From: Caldovatus aquaticus
Lineage (GTDB): Bacteria; Pseudomonadota; Alphaproteobacteria; Acetobacterales; Acetobacteraceae
NCBI RefSeq assembly: GCF_019458025.1
Contig: NZ_JAHZUY010000004.1
Span: 1-64,000 of the forward strand
Length of the DNA stretch: 64,000 nt
Direction of reading: 5' to 3'
The position numbers and the translations under genes are program-made. Positions 57,025 to 64,000 of the stretch are shown in pieces. Each line of letters opens with the position of its first letter. Positions within the stretch are counted from its first letter, which is position 1. Below the pieces are notes generated by a model, which saw only the letters and a program-made list of their open reading frames with translations, ran no database searches and was not told where the DNA came from.

Positions 57025-57086
57025 CGCGCATCGCCCGCCGCGGCCCCGGCCGGTTGGCCCTGGCCCCACCCCTCGGATCGGCCTGA
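57021..57086 (+). CDS. Possible 21-residue leader peptide
   Basis: TTG at 57021 lies seven bases after a near-perfect AGGAGG and opens a 21-codon frame (MARIARRGPGRLALAPPLGSA) ending in TGA. The CCGGGAGC/GCTCCCGG hairpin begins at its stop. It could be a leader peptide; it could also be chance, since the Arg/Gly/Pro/Ala composition is typical of non-coding sequence here. Confidence 0.25.
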   Translation: MARIARRGPGRLALAPPLGSA

Positions 57087-57362
57087 CCGGGAGCTGCCTG
57101 GCCTGGCTCCCGGCGGTTCCGGGCCTGTCGGACGCTCTGCCGCCCGGGCTCGAGGTCCAGGCCGGAGGTCGGCTCGCCCCTCCGGCCTTCCGGATCGCCT
57201 CCTCGGCGCGCCCGCCAACGGCGACGCGCGGGGTGCCCGGGGCGCCGATTCCGGCGCGCGGCCGGTTCCGGCCGCGCGCGATCGGCTCTAACCCTCCGGA
57301 CCGCGGCCGGCCTGCGCTGCCTTGCCCGGCAGGCGCGCGGCCACGAGCAAGGAGAAATTTCC

Positions 57363-58208
57363 ATGCCCCTCCCGGACAGCGCGGCGGCGACGGCGCTGGC
57401 GCGCCTTCTTTCGGTGATGGCCCGGCTGCGCGACCCGGTCGCCGGCTGCCCCTGGGACCGGATGCAGAACTTTCGCAGCATCGCGCCGTACACGATTGAA
57501 GAGGCATACGAAGTGTCCGCCGTCATTCAGGAAGGCAATGACGGTGCTCCCGACTGGGCGGCGCTGCAGGACGAGCTCGGCGATCTCCTGTTCCAGGTCG
57601 TCTATCATGCCCGGATGGCGTGGGAATCCGGTCAGTTCGGCTTCGCCGAGGTCGCGGACCACATTGCTAGGAAAATGATCCTGAGACACCCGCACGTCTT
57701 TGCCGGGGACGAAGTGCGAACAGCAGAGGAACAGAACCTCGCCTGGGAGGCCCAGAAGGCCGCGGAACGGGCGGCCCGCGCCGAAACCGGCACCCTCGCC
57801 GGCGTGCCTGCCGCCCTCCCCGCCCTCACCCGCGCCGCCAAGCTCACCCGCCGCGCCGCCCGGGTCGGCTTCGACTGGCCGGACGCCGATGCCATCCTCG
57901 ACAAGCTGGCGGAGGAGGCCGAGGAGCTGCGCGCCGAACTGCGGCCCGGCGCGGCGTCGCCGCCCGATCGTGCCCGCCTGGCCGACGAGGTCGGCGATCT
58001 CCTGTTCGTCCTCGCCAACCTCGCCCGCAAGCTGGAGCTCGACCCCGAGGACTGCCTGCGCGCCGCGAACGCCAAATTCGAGCGCCGCTTTGCGGCGGTC
58101 GAACGGGCGCTCGCCCGGGAAGGGAAGACCCCCGCCGAGGTCGGGCTGGAGGCGATGGAGGCGCACTGGCAGGCGGCCAAGGCGGCCGAGCGCGCCCCCT
58201 CCGCCTGA
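57363..58208 (+). CDS. mazG: Nucleoside triphosphate pyrophosphohydrolase
   Basis: House-cleaning enzyme hydrolysing (d)NTPs to NMPs and pyrophosphate; 281 residues with two MazG repeats. The first repeat has GCPWDRMQNFRSIAPYTIEE with EAYE and DELGDLLFQVVYHA; the second has FDWPDADAILDKLAEEAEEL and DEVGDLLFVLANLAR, whose Glu/Asp bind Mg. Unusual is Met in CPWDRMQ where most relatives have Glu. Codons in the first half (about 57470-57745) include AGA, AGG, AAA and ATT, rare elsewhere in the window. AAGGAGA precedes the ATG. Confidence 0.95.
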   Translation: MPLPDSAAATALARLLSVMARLRDPVAGCPWDRMQNFRSIAPYTIEEAYEVSAVIQEGNDGAPDWAALQDELGDLLFQVVYHARMAWESGQFGFAEVADHIARKMILRHPHVFAGDEVRTAEEQNLAWEAQKAAERAARAETGTLAGVPAALPALTRAAKLTRRAARVGFDWPDADAILDKLAEEAEELRAELRPGAASPPDRARLADEVGDLLFVLANLARKLELDPEDCLRAANAKFERRFAAVERALAREGKTPAEVGLEAMEAHWQAAKAAERAPSA

Positions 58209-58530
58209 GGCGGGCGTCGCTCCGCGGCACGGGTGCGAGCGGCCCGGGGCCGCATCGCCGCCCGGCCTGTGCGACGGCGGGGCGCGCCCTGCGCGGCCCG
58301 GCCCACGCGGATCGCTGTCGCCCGCGCCCCCTGTTCCCGGCCGGCGCGGCCGCCATGGCGGCGGCCGACCCGCTTGCCGCGCCGCCGGATCCGTATTTTG
58401 CTGCGCCGGCCCGGCGTCGTGGCGCTTCCCGTTCGCCCCGCTTCGGCCCAATTCGTCCGCCAAAGGGCCGCGCGCGGGAGGGCCGAGGCTCCCCGATCCC
58501 CGCAGGCCAAACCGGGAAGGAGTGACCGAT
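58209..58530. other. 322-base gap before the liv operon
   Basis: Holds a perfect 14-base palindrome, GCCGCCATGGCGGC (58349-58362), and a small A/T patch TATTTT (58394-58399) that could be part of the promoter, with TTGCCG (58374-58379) too close for a normal spacer. No gene found. Confidence 0.4.
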
Positions 58531-59802
58531 ATGGATTCCGGGTTGCTCGCGCGGCGCTCGCTGCTGCGCCGCTCGGCCGCCGCCGTTGCCGTCGCCGCGG
58601 CGGCGCCGCTCGCCGCCCCTGCGATCGCGCGCGCCCAGGCGGCCGCGGGCGGCGCGGCCGGCCCGATCCGCATCGGCGAGATCAACAGCTACACCGCCAT
58701 CCCCGCCTTCCTGCAGCCCTACCGCAACGCCTGGCTGATGGCCCAGGACGAGGTCAACGCCCAGGGCGGCATCCACGGCCGCCGGCTGGAGACGGTGTTC
58801 CGCGACGACGCCGGCCGGCCCGAGGACGCCGTCCGCCATGCCGGCGAGCTGGTGAACGTCGAGCGCGTCCATCTGCTCGCCGGGGCGTTCCTCTCCAACG
58901 TCGGCCTTGCCCTCTCCGACTTCGCCAACCAGCACCGGCGCCTCTTCGTCGCCTCGGAGCCGCTGACCGACGCGCTGGTCTGGTCGCGCGGCAACCGCTT
59001 CACCTTCCGCCTCCGCCCCTCGACCTACATGCAGTGCGCGATGCTGGTGGAGGAGGCGGCGAAGCTCCCCGCCCGCCGCTGGGCCATCGTCGCCCCCAAC
59101 TACGAGTACGGCCAGAGCGCCGCGCGCTGGTTCAAGGAGCTGCTCGCCCGCGCCAGGCCGGATGTGCAGTTCGTCGCAGAGCAGTACCCCGCCCTCGGCC
59201 GCATCGACGCCGGCGCCACGGTGCAGGCGCTGGCCGGCGCCAACCCGGAGGCGATCTTCAACGTCACCTTCGCCCAGGACCTCACCAATTTCGTCCGCCA
59301 GGGCAACACCCGCGGCCTGTTCGAGCGCCGCCACGTCGTCTCGCTGCTGACCGGGGAGCCGGAATACCTGCTTCCCCTCGGCGACGAGGCGCCGGAAGGC
59401 TGGATCGTCACCGGCTACCCCTACGCCGACCTCGACAACCCGCGGCACAACGCCTTCCGCGAGGCCTATCGCCGGCGCTTCAACGAGGAGCCGCGCTGCG
59501 GCAGCGTGGTCGGCTACGACACCGTCACCGCCATCGCGACGATGCTGCGCAGGACCGGCGGCGCGACCGGGACCGACGCGATGATCGAGGCGATGCGCGG
59601 CCTGCGCTTCCCCACCGCCTTCGGCACCGCCGAGGTTGAGTTCCGCGCCATCGACCACCAGTCCACGCTCGGCGCCTTCGTCGGCAAGACGGCGCTGCGC
59701 GACGGCCGGGGCGTGATGGTCGACTGGCGCTACGCCGACGGCGCGAAGTACCTGCCGCCGGACGAGGTGGTGCGCCAGATGCGCCCGCAATCGGCGTCGT
59801 GA
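58531..59802 (+). CDS. Branched-chain-type ABC substrate-binding protein
   Basis: A 423-residue periplasmic binding protein of the LivK/AmiC type. Tat-like signal (LLARRSLLRRSAAAVAVAAA) cleaved near IARAQ; mature segment IRIGEINSYTAIPAFLQPYR, VFRDDAGRPEDAVRHAGELV and WAIVAPNYEYGQSAARWFKE show the two-lobed type I fold. Ligands in this family include branched-chain amino acids, amides, urea and aromatic acids. GGAAGGAG precedes the ATG. First gene of the operon. Confidence 0.9.
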   Translation: MDSGLLARRSLLRRSAAAVAVAAAAPLAAPAIARAQAAAGGAAGPIRIGEINSYTAIPAFLQPYRNAWLMAQDEVNAQGGIHGRRLETVFRDDAGRPEDAVRHAGELVNVERVHLLAGAFLSNVGLALSDFANQHRRLFVASEPLTDALVWSRGNRFTFRLRPSTYMQCAMLVEEAAKLPARRWAIVAPNYEYGQSAARWFKELLARARPDVQFVAEQYPALGRIDAGATVQALAGANPEAIFNVTFAQDLTNFVRQGNTRGLFERRHVVSLLTGEPEYLLPLGDEAPEGWIVTGYPYADLDNPRHNAFREAYRRRFNEEPRCGSVVGYDTVTAIATMLRRTGGATGTDAMIEAMRGLRFPTAFGTAEVEFRAIDHQSTLGAFVGKTALRDGRGVMVDWRYADGAKYLPPDEVVRQMRPQSAS

Positions 59803-59896
59803 GGCGCCGGCCCGCCGCCCGGCGCGGCTCCGTCGCCGCGCGCCCGCGGCCGGGGGCGGTGCCGGCCCGCGCCGCGCGGCGTGCCCCCCCTGCCGC

Positions 59897-61771
59897 ATGG
59901 ATGCGCTGATCCTCCAGGCGCTGAACGGACTCGCCAGCGCCTCCTCGCTGTTCCTGGTCGCCTCGGGCCTGACGGTGATCTTCGGCGTCAGCCGCATCGT
60001 CAATTTCGCCCATGGCAGCCTCTACATGCTCGGCGCCTATCTCGGCTGGACGCTGGTCACGCGCTTCGCCGGGGGCGGCGCGCCGGGGCCGCTCGGCTTC
60101 TGGGGCGGGGTCCTGCTCGCCGCGCTCGCGGTCGGCCTGATCGGCGTCGCGATCGAGGTGCTGCTGCTGCGCCGGCTCTACCGGGCGCCGGAGCTGTTCC
60201 CCCTGCTCGCCACCTTCGGCGTGGTGCTGATCGTGCAGGACCTCGCGCTCTGGGCCTGGGGGCCCCAGGACCTGCTCGGCCCGCGCGCGCCCGGCCTGCA
60301 CGGCGCGGTGGAGCTGCCCCTCCTCGGCCTGCGCTTCCCCCGCTACGAGCTGTTCCTGATCGCGCTCGGCCCCGTCGTGCTCGGGCTGCTCTGGCTGCTG
60401 TTCCGCCGCACCCGCTTCGGCCTGCTGATCCGCGCCGCGACCGAGGACCGCGAGATGGTCGGCGCCCTCGGCGTGGACCAGCGCGCCCTGTTCACGGGGG
60501 TGTTCTTCCTCGGCGCCGTGCTCGCCGGCCTCGCCGGGGCGCTGCAGCTGCCGCGCGAGTCGGTGAACCTGCACATGGACCTCGCGGTGATCGTCGAGGC
60601 CTTCGTGGTGGTGGTGGTGGGCGGGCTCGGCTCGCTCGGCGGCGCCTTCCTCGCCGCGCTGCTGATCGGCGAGCTGCACGCCTTCGGCATCCTGGTCTTC
60701 CCCCGCATCACCCTGGTGCTGGTGTTCCTGGTGATGGCGGTGGTGCTGGTGCTGCGCCCGCACGGCCTGGCCGGCGCCGCCCCGGCCGCGGTCCCGCCCG
60801 GCGCGCCCGGCGCGGCCGAGCCGGTGATCCGCCCCGCGCCGCTCGCGCTGCGCCGGTTCGCGCTCGCCGTCTTCGCCCTCGCCTGCGCCCTGCCGTCCGT
60901 TCTCGGCGACTACGCGCTCAGCGTGTTCGCCGACTTCGCCGTGTTCGTGCTGTTCGCGATGAGCCTGCACCTCCTGATGGGTCCCGGCGGGATGGCTAGC
61001 TTCGGCCACGCCGCCTATTTCGGCATCGGCGCCTACGCGGCGGCGCTGCTCGCCCATCACCTCGCGGCGCCGATGGCGGCCGGGATCGCCCTCGCCCCCC
61101 TCGCCGCGGGGCTCGCCGGGCTCGCCTTCGGCTGGTTCTGCGTCCGGCTCTCCGGCGTCTATGCGGCGATGCTCACCCTCGCCTTCGCGCAGATCGCCTG
61201 GTCCGTCGCCTTCCAGTGGGTCGAGGTCACGGGCGGGGACAACGGCATCCTCGGCGTCTGGCCCGACGCGTGGGCGCGCGACAGGCGGGTGTTCGCCTGG
61301 CTCGCCCTCGCCCTCTCGGCCGGCGGCACGCTCCTGCTGCTGCGCGCGATCCACGCCCCCTTCGGCTACGCGCTGCGCGCGCTGCGCGACAGCGCGCCGC
61401 GCGCGGCGGCGATCGGCATTCCGGCGCTCACGGTCCGCTGGCTCGCCTTCGCCTTCGCCGCCGGCCTCGCCGGCCTCGCCGGCGCACTCTTCGCCTACGG
61501 CAAGGGCAGCGTCTTCCCGACCCTGCTCGCCATCCCGCGCAGCGTGGACGCGCTGCTGATGGTGCTGCTCGGCGGGGTGCGGACGGTGACCGGCCCGATC
61601 TGGGGCGCGCTTGCCTATGCCGGCCTGTCGGAGCAGCTGGTGCGCGCCACCGACCACTGGCGCCTGCTGCTCGGCCTCGCCATCGTGGCGCTGGTGCTGT
61701 TCTTCCCCGAGGGCCTCGCCGGCGCCGCGCGGCGCTGGTGGGAGGCGCGCGAGAGCGACGGCCGGCGATGA
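59897..61771 (+). CDS. Fused LivH-LivM permease
   Basis: A 624-residue inner-membrane protein joining both permease subunits. The LivH half (1 to about 300) has ASASSLFLVASGLTVIFGVS and VVVVGGLGSLGGAFLAALLI; a Pro/Ala-rich linker (about 300-318) leads to the LivM half with FVLFAMSLHLLMGPGGMASF, GGDNGILGVWPDAW and LLGGVRTVTGPIWGAL. The two proteins are separate in E. coli. The ATG lacks a good Shine-Dalgarno, 94 bases after the binding-protein gene. Its stop overlaps livG by four bases. Confidence 0.93.
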   Translation: MDALILQALNGLASASSLFLVASGLTVIFGVSRIVNFAHGSLYMLGAYLGWTLVTRFAGGGAPGPLGFWGGVLLAALAVGLIGVAIEVLLLRRLYRAPELFPLLATFGVVLIVQDLALWAWGPQDLLGPRAPGLHGAVELPLLGLRFPRYELFLIALGPVVLGLLWLLFRRTRFGLLIRAATEDREMVGALGVDQRALFTGVFFLGAVLAGLAGALQLPRESVNLHMDLAVIVEAFVVVVVGGLGSLGGAFLAALLIGELHAFGILVFPRITLVLVFLVMAVVLVLRPHGLAGAAPAAVPPGAPGAAEPVIRPAPLALRRFALAVFALACALPSVLGDYALSVFADFAVFVLFAMSLHLLMGPGGMASFGHAAYFGIGAYAAALLAHHLAAPMAAGIALAPLAAGLAGLAFGWFCVRLSGVYAAMLTLAFAQIAWSVAFQWVEVTGGDNGILGVWPDAWARDRRVFAWLALALSAGGTLLLLRAIHAPFGYALRALRDSAPRAAAIGIPALTVRWLAFAFAAGLAGLAGALFAYGKGSVFPTLLAIPRSVDALLMVLLGGVRTVTGPIWGALAYAGLSEQLVRATDHWRLLLGLAIVALVLFFPEGLAGAARRWWEARESDGRR

Positions 61772-62529
61772 GCGCCCCCCCTCCCCCGGTGCTCGAGGCG
61801 CGCGGCCTGGTGCGCAGCTTCGGCGGCGTGCGCGCGGTGGACGGCGTCTCGCTCGCCGTGCGCGCGGGCGAGCTGCTCGCGCTGATCGGCCCCAACGGCG
61901 CCGGCAAGACCACCTGCTTCCACCTGATCGGCGGCCAGCTCCGCCCCGAGGCCGGCACGGTGCGCCTCGCCGGCCGCGACATCACCGGCCTGCCGCCGCC
62001 GCGGATCTTCCGCGCCGGGGTCGGGCGCACCTTCCAGATCACCGCCACCTTCGGCTCGATGACGGTGCGCGAGAACGTGCAGATGGCGCTGCTCTCGCAC
62101 GCGCAACGCCTGTTCGGCCTGTGGCGCCCGGCGCGCCGGCAGATGCGCGCGGAGGCCGAGGCCCTGCTCGCGCGCGTCGGCATGGCGGAGCAGGCGGAGC
62201 GGGCCTCGGGCGTGCTCGCCTACGGCGATCTCAAGCGCCTCGAGCTCGCGATTGCGCTCGCCGGCAGGCCGCGCCTCCTGCTGATGGACGAGCCGACCGC
62301 CGGCATGGCCGCGGCCGAGCGCCGTGCGCTGATGGCCCTGGTCGCGCGCCTCGCCCGCGAATCGGGCCTCGCCGTGCTGTTCACCGAGCACGACATGGAC
62401 GTGGTGTTCGGCCATGCCGACCGCGTGCTGGTGCTCGACCGCGGCCGGGTGCTGGCGGAGGGGACGCCGGAGGCGGTGCGCGCCGATCCCCGCGTGCGCG
62501 CCGCCTATCTCGGGGGGGTGGCGGCATGA
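61768..62529 (+). CDS. livG: Branched-chain-type ABC ATPase LivG
   Basis: A 253-residue ATP-binding subunit. Walker A LIGPNGAGKTTCF, LivG-typical GVGRTFQITATFGSMTVREN, the signature as LAYGDLKRLELAIAL (the LivG variant of LSGGQ), Walker B LLLMDEPTAGMAAAE and switch His in FTEHDMDVVFGHADR. ATGA overlaps with both neighbours. Confidence 0.94.
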   Translation: MSAPPPPVLEARGLVRSFGGVRAVDGVSLAVRAGELLALIGPNGAGKTTCFHLIGGQLRPEAGTVRLAGRDITGLPPPRIFRAGVGRTFQITATFGSMTVRENVQMALLSHAQRLFGLWRPARRQMRAEAEALLARVGMAEQAERASGVLAYGDLKRLELAIALAGRPRLLLMDEPTAGMAAAERRALMALVARLARESGLAVLFTEHDMDVVFGHADRVLVLDRGRVLAEGTPEAVRADPRVRAAYLGGVAA

Positions 62530-63251
62530 CCGGGGCGCTGCCGCCCGCCCTGCTCGCGGTCGAGGGGCTGGAGGCGCGCTATGGCCGCGCCCGCATCCTG
62601 GCGGGGCTCACCTTCCACGTCGCGCGCGGCGAGGTGGTGGTCCTCCTCGGCCGCAACGGCGCCGGCAAGAGCACGACGCTCAAGGCGATCATGGGCCTGG
62701 TGCCGCCCACGGCCGGGCGCGTGCGCCTCGCGGGACGCGATCTCGCCGGCCTGCCGCCCTTCCGCATCGCCCGCGCCGGTCTCGGCTACGTGCCGGAGGA
62801 GCGGCGCCTCTTTGCCGGGCTCACCGTGCGCGAGAACCTCGCGGTCGGGATGCGTCCCGCCCCGCCCGGACGGCAACCCTGGACGGAGGAGCGGCTGTTC
62901 GCGCTGTTCCCCGCGCTCGCCGCGCTGCGCGACCGCCCGGCGGGGCGGATGAGCGGCGGCGAGCAGCAGATGCTCGCCATCGCCCGCACGCTCGCCGGCA
63001 ATCCGCGGCTGCTGCTGCTGGACGAGCCGGCGGAGGGGCTGGCGCCGGTGGTGGTGGAGCGGCTGGCCGAGGCGGTCAAGGCGCTGCGGGCGGAGGGCCT
63101 CGGCATCCTGCTCTCGGAGCAGAACCTGCGCTTCGCCGGCGCGGTCGGCGACCGGGCGCTGATCCTCGAGACCGGCGCGATCCGCTGGGAGGGCCCGCTC
63201 GCCACGCTGCTCGCCGAGGAGGCGCTGCGGGCGCGCTACCTCGCGGTGTGA
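62526..63251 (+). CDS. livF: Branched-chain-type ABC ATPase LivF
   Basis: A 241-residue ATP-binding subunit, partner of LivG. Walker A LLGRNGAGKSTTLKAIMG, the LivF-typical GLGYVPEERRLFAGLTVREN, signature RMSGGEQQMLAIARTL, Walker B LLLLDEPAEGLAP and LSEQNLRFA in the switch region (Gln replaces His, normal for LivF). Last gene of the operon; a hairpin follows directly. Confidence 0.94.
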   Translation: MTGALPPALLAVEGLEARYGRARILAGLTFHVARGEVVVLLGRNGAGKSTTLKAIMGLVPPTAGRVRLAGRDLAGLPPFRIARAGLGYVPEERRLFAGLTVRENLAVGMRPAPPGRQPWTEERLFALFPALAALRDRPAGRMSGGEQQMLAIARTLAGNPRLLLLDEPAEGLAPVVVERLAEAVKALRAEGLGILLSEQNLRFAGAVGDRALILETGAIRWEGPLATLLAEEALRARYLAV

Positions 63252-63290
63252 GGCGGGGCGGGCACGGGGACGCGGCGAGGGCCCCGCCTC
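63250..63290 (+). terminator. Ten-base-pair hairpin after livF
   Basis: GAGGCGGGGC (63250-63259) and GCCCCGCCTC (63281-63290) are a perfect inverted repeat with a 21-base loop, overlapping the livF stop codon. No T-run. Probable end of the liv operon. Confidence 0.5.
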
Positions 63291-63430
63291 CCCGGATCGC
63301 GGCGACTCGGTTCTGGAAGTGGAAGGGCGCCCTGCGCGCCATCGCGCGCGCGATCCTTCGCGCCGCGCTTGTCACCATCGGACGCAAGCCGGAGAATGCG
63401 ACGGCACCCGCCGGAGCCGCGCCTCCCTCC

Positions 63431-64000
63431 ATGTCCGCCCCGCCTGCCGATCCCCGCCTTGCGCGACGCCTTCTCGTCCTGCGGCTGGCCGCGCTTGGCG
63501 CGGCGCTGCCCGCGGCCGGCGCCGCCATGGGCCCGGGCGAGGCGGCGGCCCAGGGCGCCAAGGCCGGTCCGTCCCCGCTGCCGAAGGACGGCCGCGACGG
63601 CGGCGGCCGCACCGGCCTCACCGACGCCGATCCCGACGATGCCCCTGGCGAGGGCCGCGGAGGACTGGGGCCGCGGGGCCGCGGAGGCGTCTCGGACGCC
63701 GACCCGGGGGATCCGCCGGGCCGCGGCCGTGGCGGAGGCGGGGTGTCGGACGCGGATCCGGGCGACCCGCCGGGGCAGGGCCGCGGCGGGCCGGGTTCCT
63801 CCGATTCCGACCCGGCCGACCCGCCCGGACGCGGGCGGGGGGGCCGGACGCAGGAGCGCAGCATCGGCACGTCCGACGCCGACCCCTCGGACGAGCCCGG
63901 CCGGGGGCGTGGCAGCCCAGGAAAGGACGCCGCCCCCCGCGAGCGCCGTGTGACCGACAACGATCCTGACGATCCCCCCGGGCGGGGACGCGGCTGGAAC
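63431..64000 (+). CDS. Exported acidic / RGRGG repeat protein (3' end outside window)
   Basis: Open from ATG 63431 to the last base (190 codons, no stop), so truncated by the window edge. Residues 1-41 look like a signal peptide: LARRLLVLRLAALGAALPAA, possible cleavage after EAAAQ. After a Gly/Asp/Arg-rich stretch come six copies of a unit around (S/T)DxDPxDxPGxGRG, beginning near 63623, 63695, 63749, 63803, 63875 and 63956 (spacing 24, 18, 18, 24, 27 residues). Each joins an acidic DxDPxD half to a basic GRGRGG half, so the protein is probably disordered; the Asp spacing could bind divalent cations. No named family is recognised. The ATG lacks a clear Shine-Dalgarno. Confidence 0.6.
   Translation, partial: MSAPPADPRLARRLLVLRLAALGAALPAAGAAMGPGEAAAQGAKAGPSPLPKDGRDGGGRTGLTDADPDDAPGEGRGGLGPRGRGGVSDADPGDPPGRGRGGGGVSDADPGDPPGQGRGGPGSSDSDPADPPGRGRGGRTQERSIGTSDADPSDEPGRGRGSPGKDAAPRERRVTDNDPDDPPGRGRGWN

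Larger units (their letters stand above)
56851..57362. other. 512-base gap between dnaE and mazG
   Basis: Contains an AT-rich island with DnaA-box-like repeats and a promoter-like element (separate entries). The remaining GC-rich part has a hairpin, CCGGGAGC pairing with GCTCCCGG around 57087-57114, but no recognisable RNA gene (no RNase P, SRP, 6S or tmRNA consensus) and no convincing protein. Confidence 0.5.

Noticed and set aside
56998-57291. 97-codon frame starting at ATG 56998 after the AT-rich island
   Set aside because: It would be leaderless; its product is Pro/Arg/Gly/Ala-rich with no periodicity, like the non-coding frames elsewhere.
63076-63960. Minus-strand Pro/Arg/Ser-rich frame opposite the repeat protein
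   Set aside because: It also looks repetitive, but only because the plus-strand repeats impose it. The plus frame has a signal peptide and a coherent Asp/Pro/Gly/Arg unit.

Overview
The window is a very GC-rich (by eye well above 70% G+C), gene-dense stretch of an alphaproteobacterial chromosome. Gene order and protein style fit Rhodospirillales, most likely Acetobacteraceae (Roseomonas/Elioraea/Caldovatus-like); that placement is inference. Supporting blocks are histone-deacetylase-like gene - xseB - ispA - dxs - tlyA, and divergent pdxH / fabI - aroC, both typical of alphaproteobacteria. No rRNA, tRNA, CRISPR, integrase or transposase was seen. Because codon third positions are nearly all G/C, most real genes carry long open frames on the other five frames; these were discarded.

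Layout. 0.2-9.2 kb: acetyl-CoA synthetase, convergent with an orphan molybdenum hydroxylase large subunit, then an RND efflux pump and its adaptor. 9.3-13.7 kb: a tightly coupled minus-strand unit (arginine-deiminase-like protein, FAD-linked 2-hydroxyacid dehydrogenase, MFS transporter, tandem universal stress protein). 13.8-18.6 kb: SMUG-type uracil-DNA glycosylase, panC, an HpcH/HpaI aldolase, dinB and a ROK sugar kinase. 18.6-23.9 kb: TusA-like protein, deacetylase and the isoprenoid-precursor operon. 23.9-29.97 kb: two uncharacterised genes, aroC, fabI, pdxH and a phosphotransferase/P-loop kinase fusion. 30-33.6 kb: stress protein, pirin, alpha/beta hydrolase, oxidoreductase. 33.7-38.4 kb: molybdenum-cofactor genes mobB-moeA facing mobA-fdhD, then a BON-LysM protein and a stand-alone CZB zinc protein. 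38.4-41.6 kb: an NMT1/THI5-type ABC transporter led by a small membrane protein. 41.8-46.1 kb: ThDP enzyme, atypical SDR, Nfu scaffold, RutE-like nitroreductase. 46-53.1 kb: alpha/beta hydrolase with a 16-G tract, second FAD dehydrogenase, tripartite tricarboxylate transporter and a secreted serine protease. 53.4-58.2 kb: dnaE and mazG. 58.5-63.25 kb: a branched-chain-type ABC operon with LivH and LivM fused. The window ends inside an exported acidic/RGRGG repeat protein.

How the genes work together. The MobA/MobB/MoeA/FdhD set makes and sulfurates molybdenum cofactor, a need shown locally by the CoxL-like protein, although its FAD and Fe-S partners and any formate dehydrogenase lie outside. 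xseB-ispA-dxs supplies C15 prenyl diphosphate from pyruvate and glyceraldehyde 3-phosphate. Three separate uptake systems (NMT1-type, Tct-type, Liv-type), an MFS protein and several organic-acid oxidoreductases suggest a heterotroph that scavenges small organic acids and amino-acid-like compounds.

Least explained features: the DxDP/GRGRG repeat protein at the right edge; an AT-rich island with phased DnaA-box-like sequences, a near-consensus -10 and a strong Shine-Dalgarno between dnaE and mazG; the 16-G homopolymer that decides a gene's 3' end; an SDR lacking its catalytic Ser and Lys; and a 412-residue protein of unknown function.
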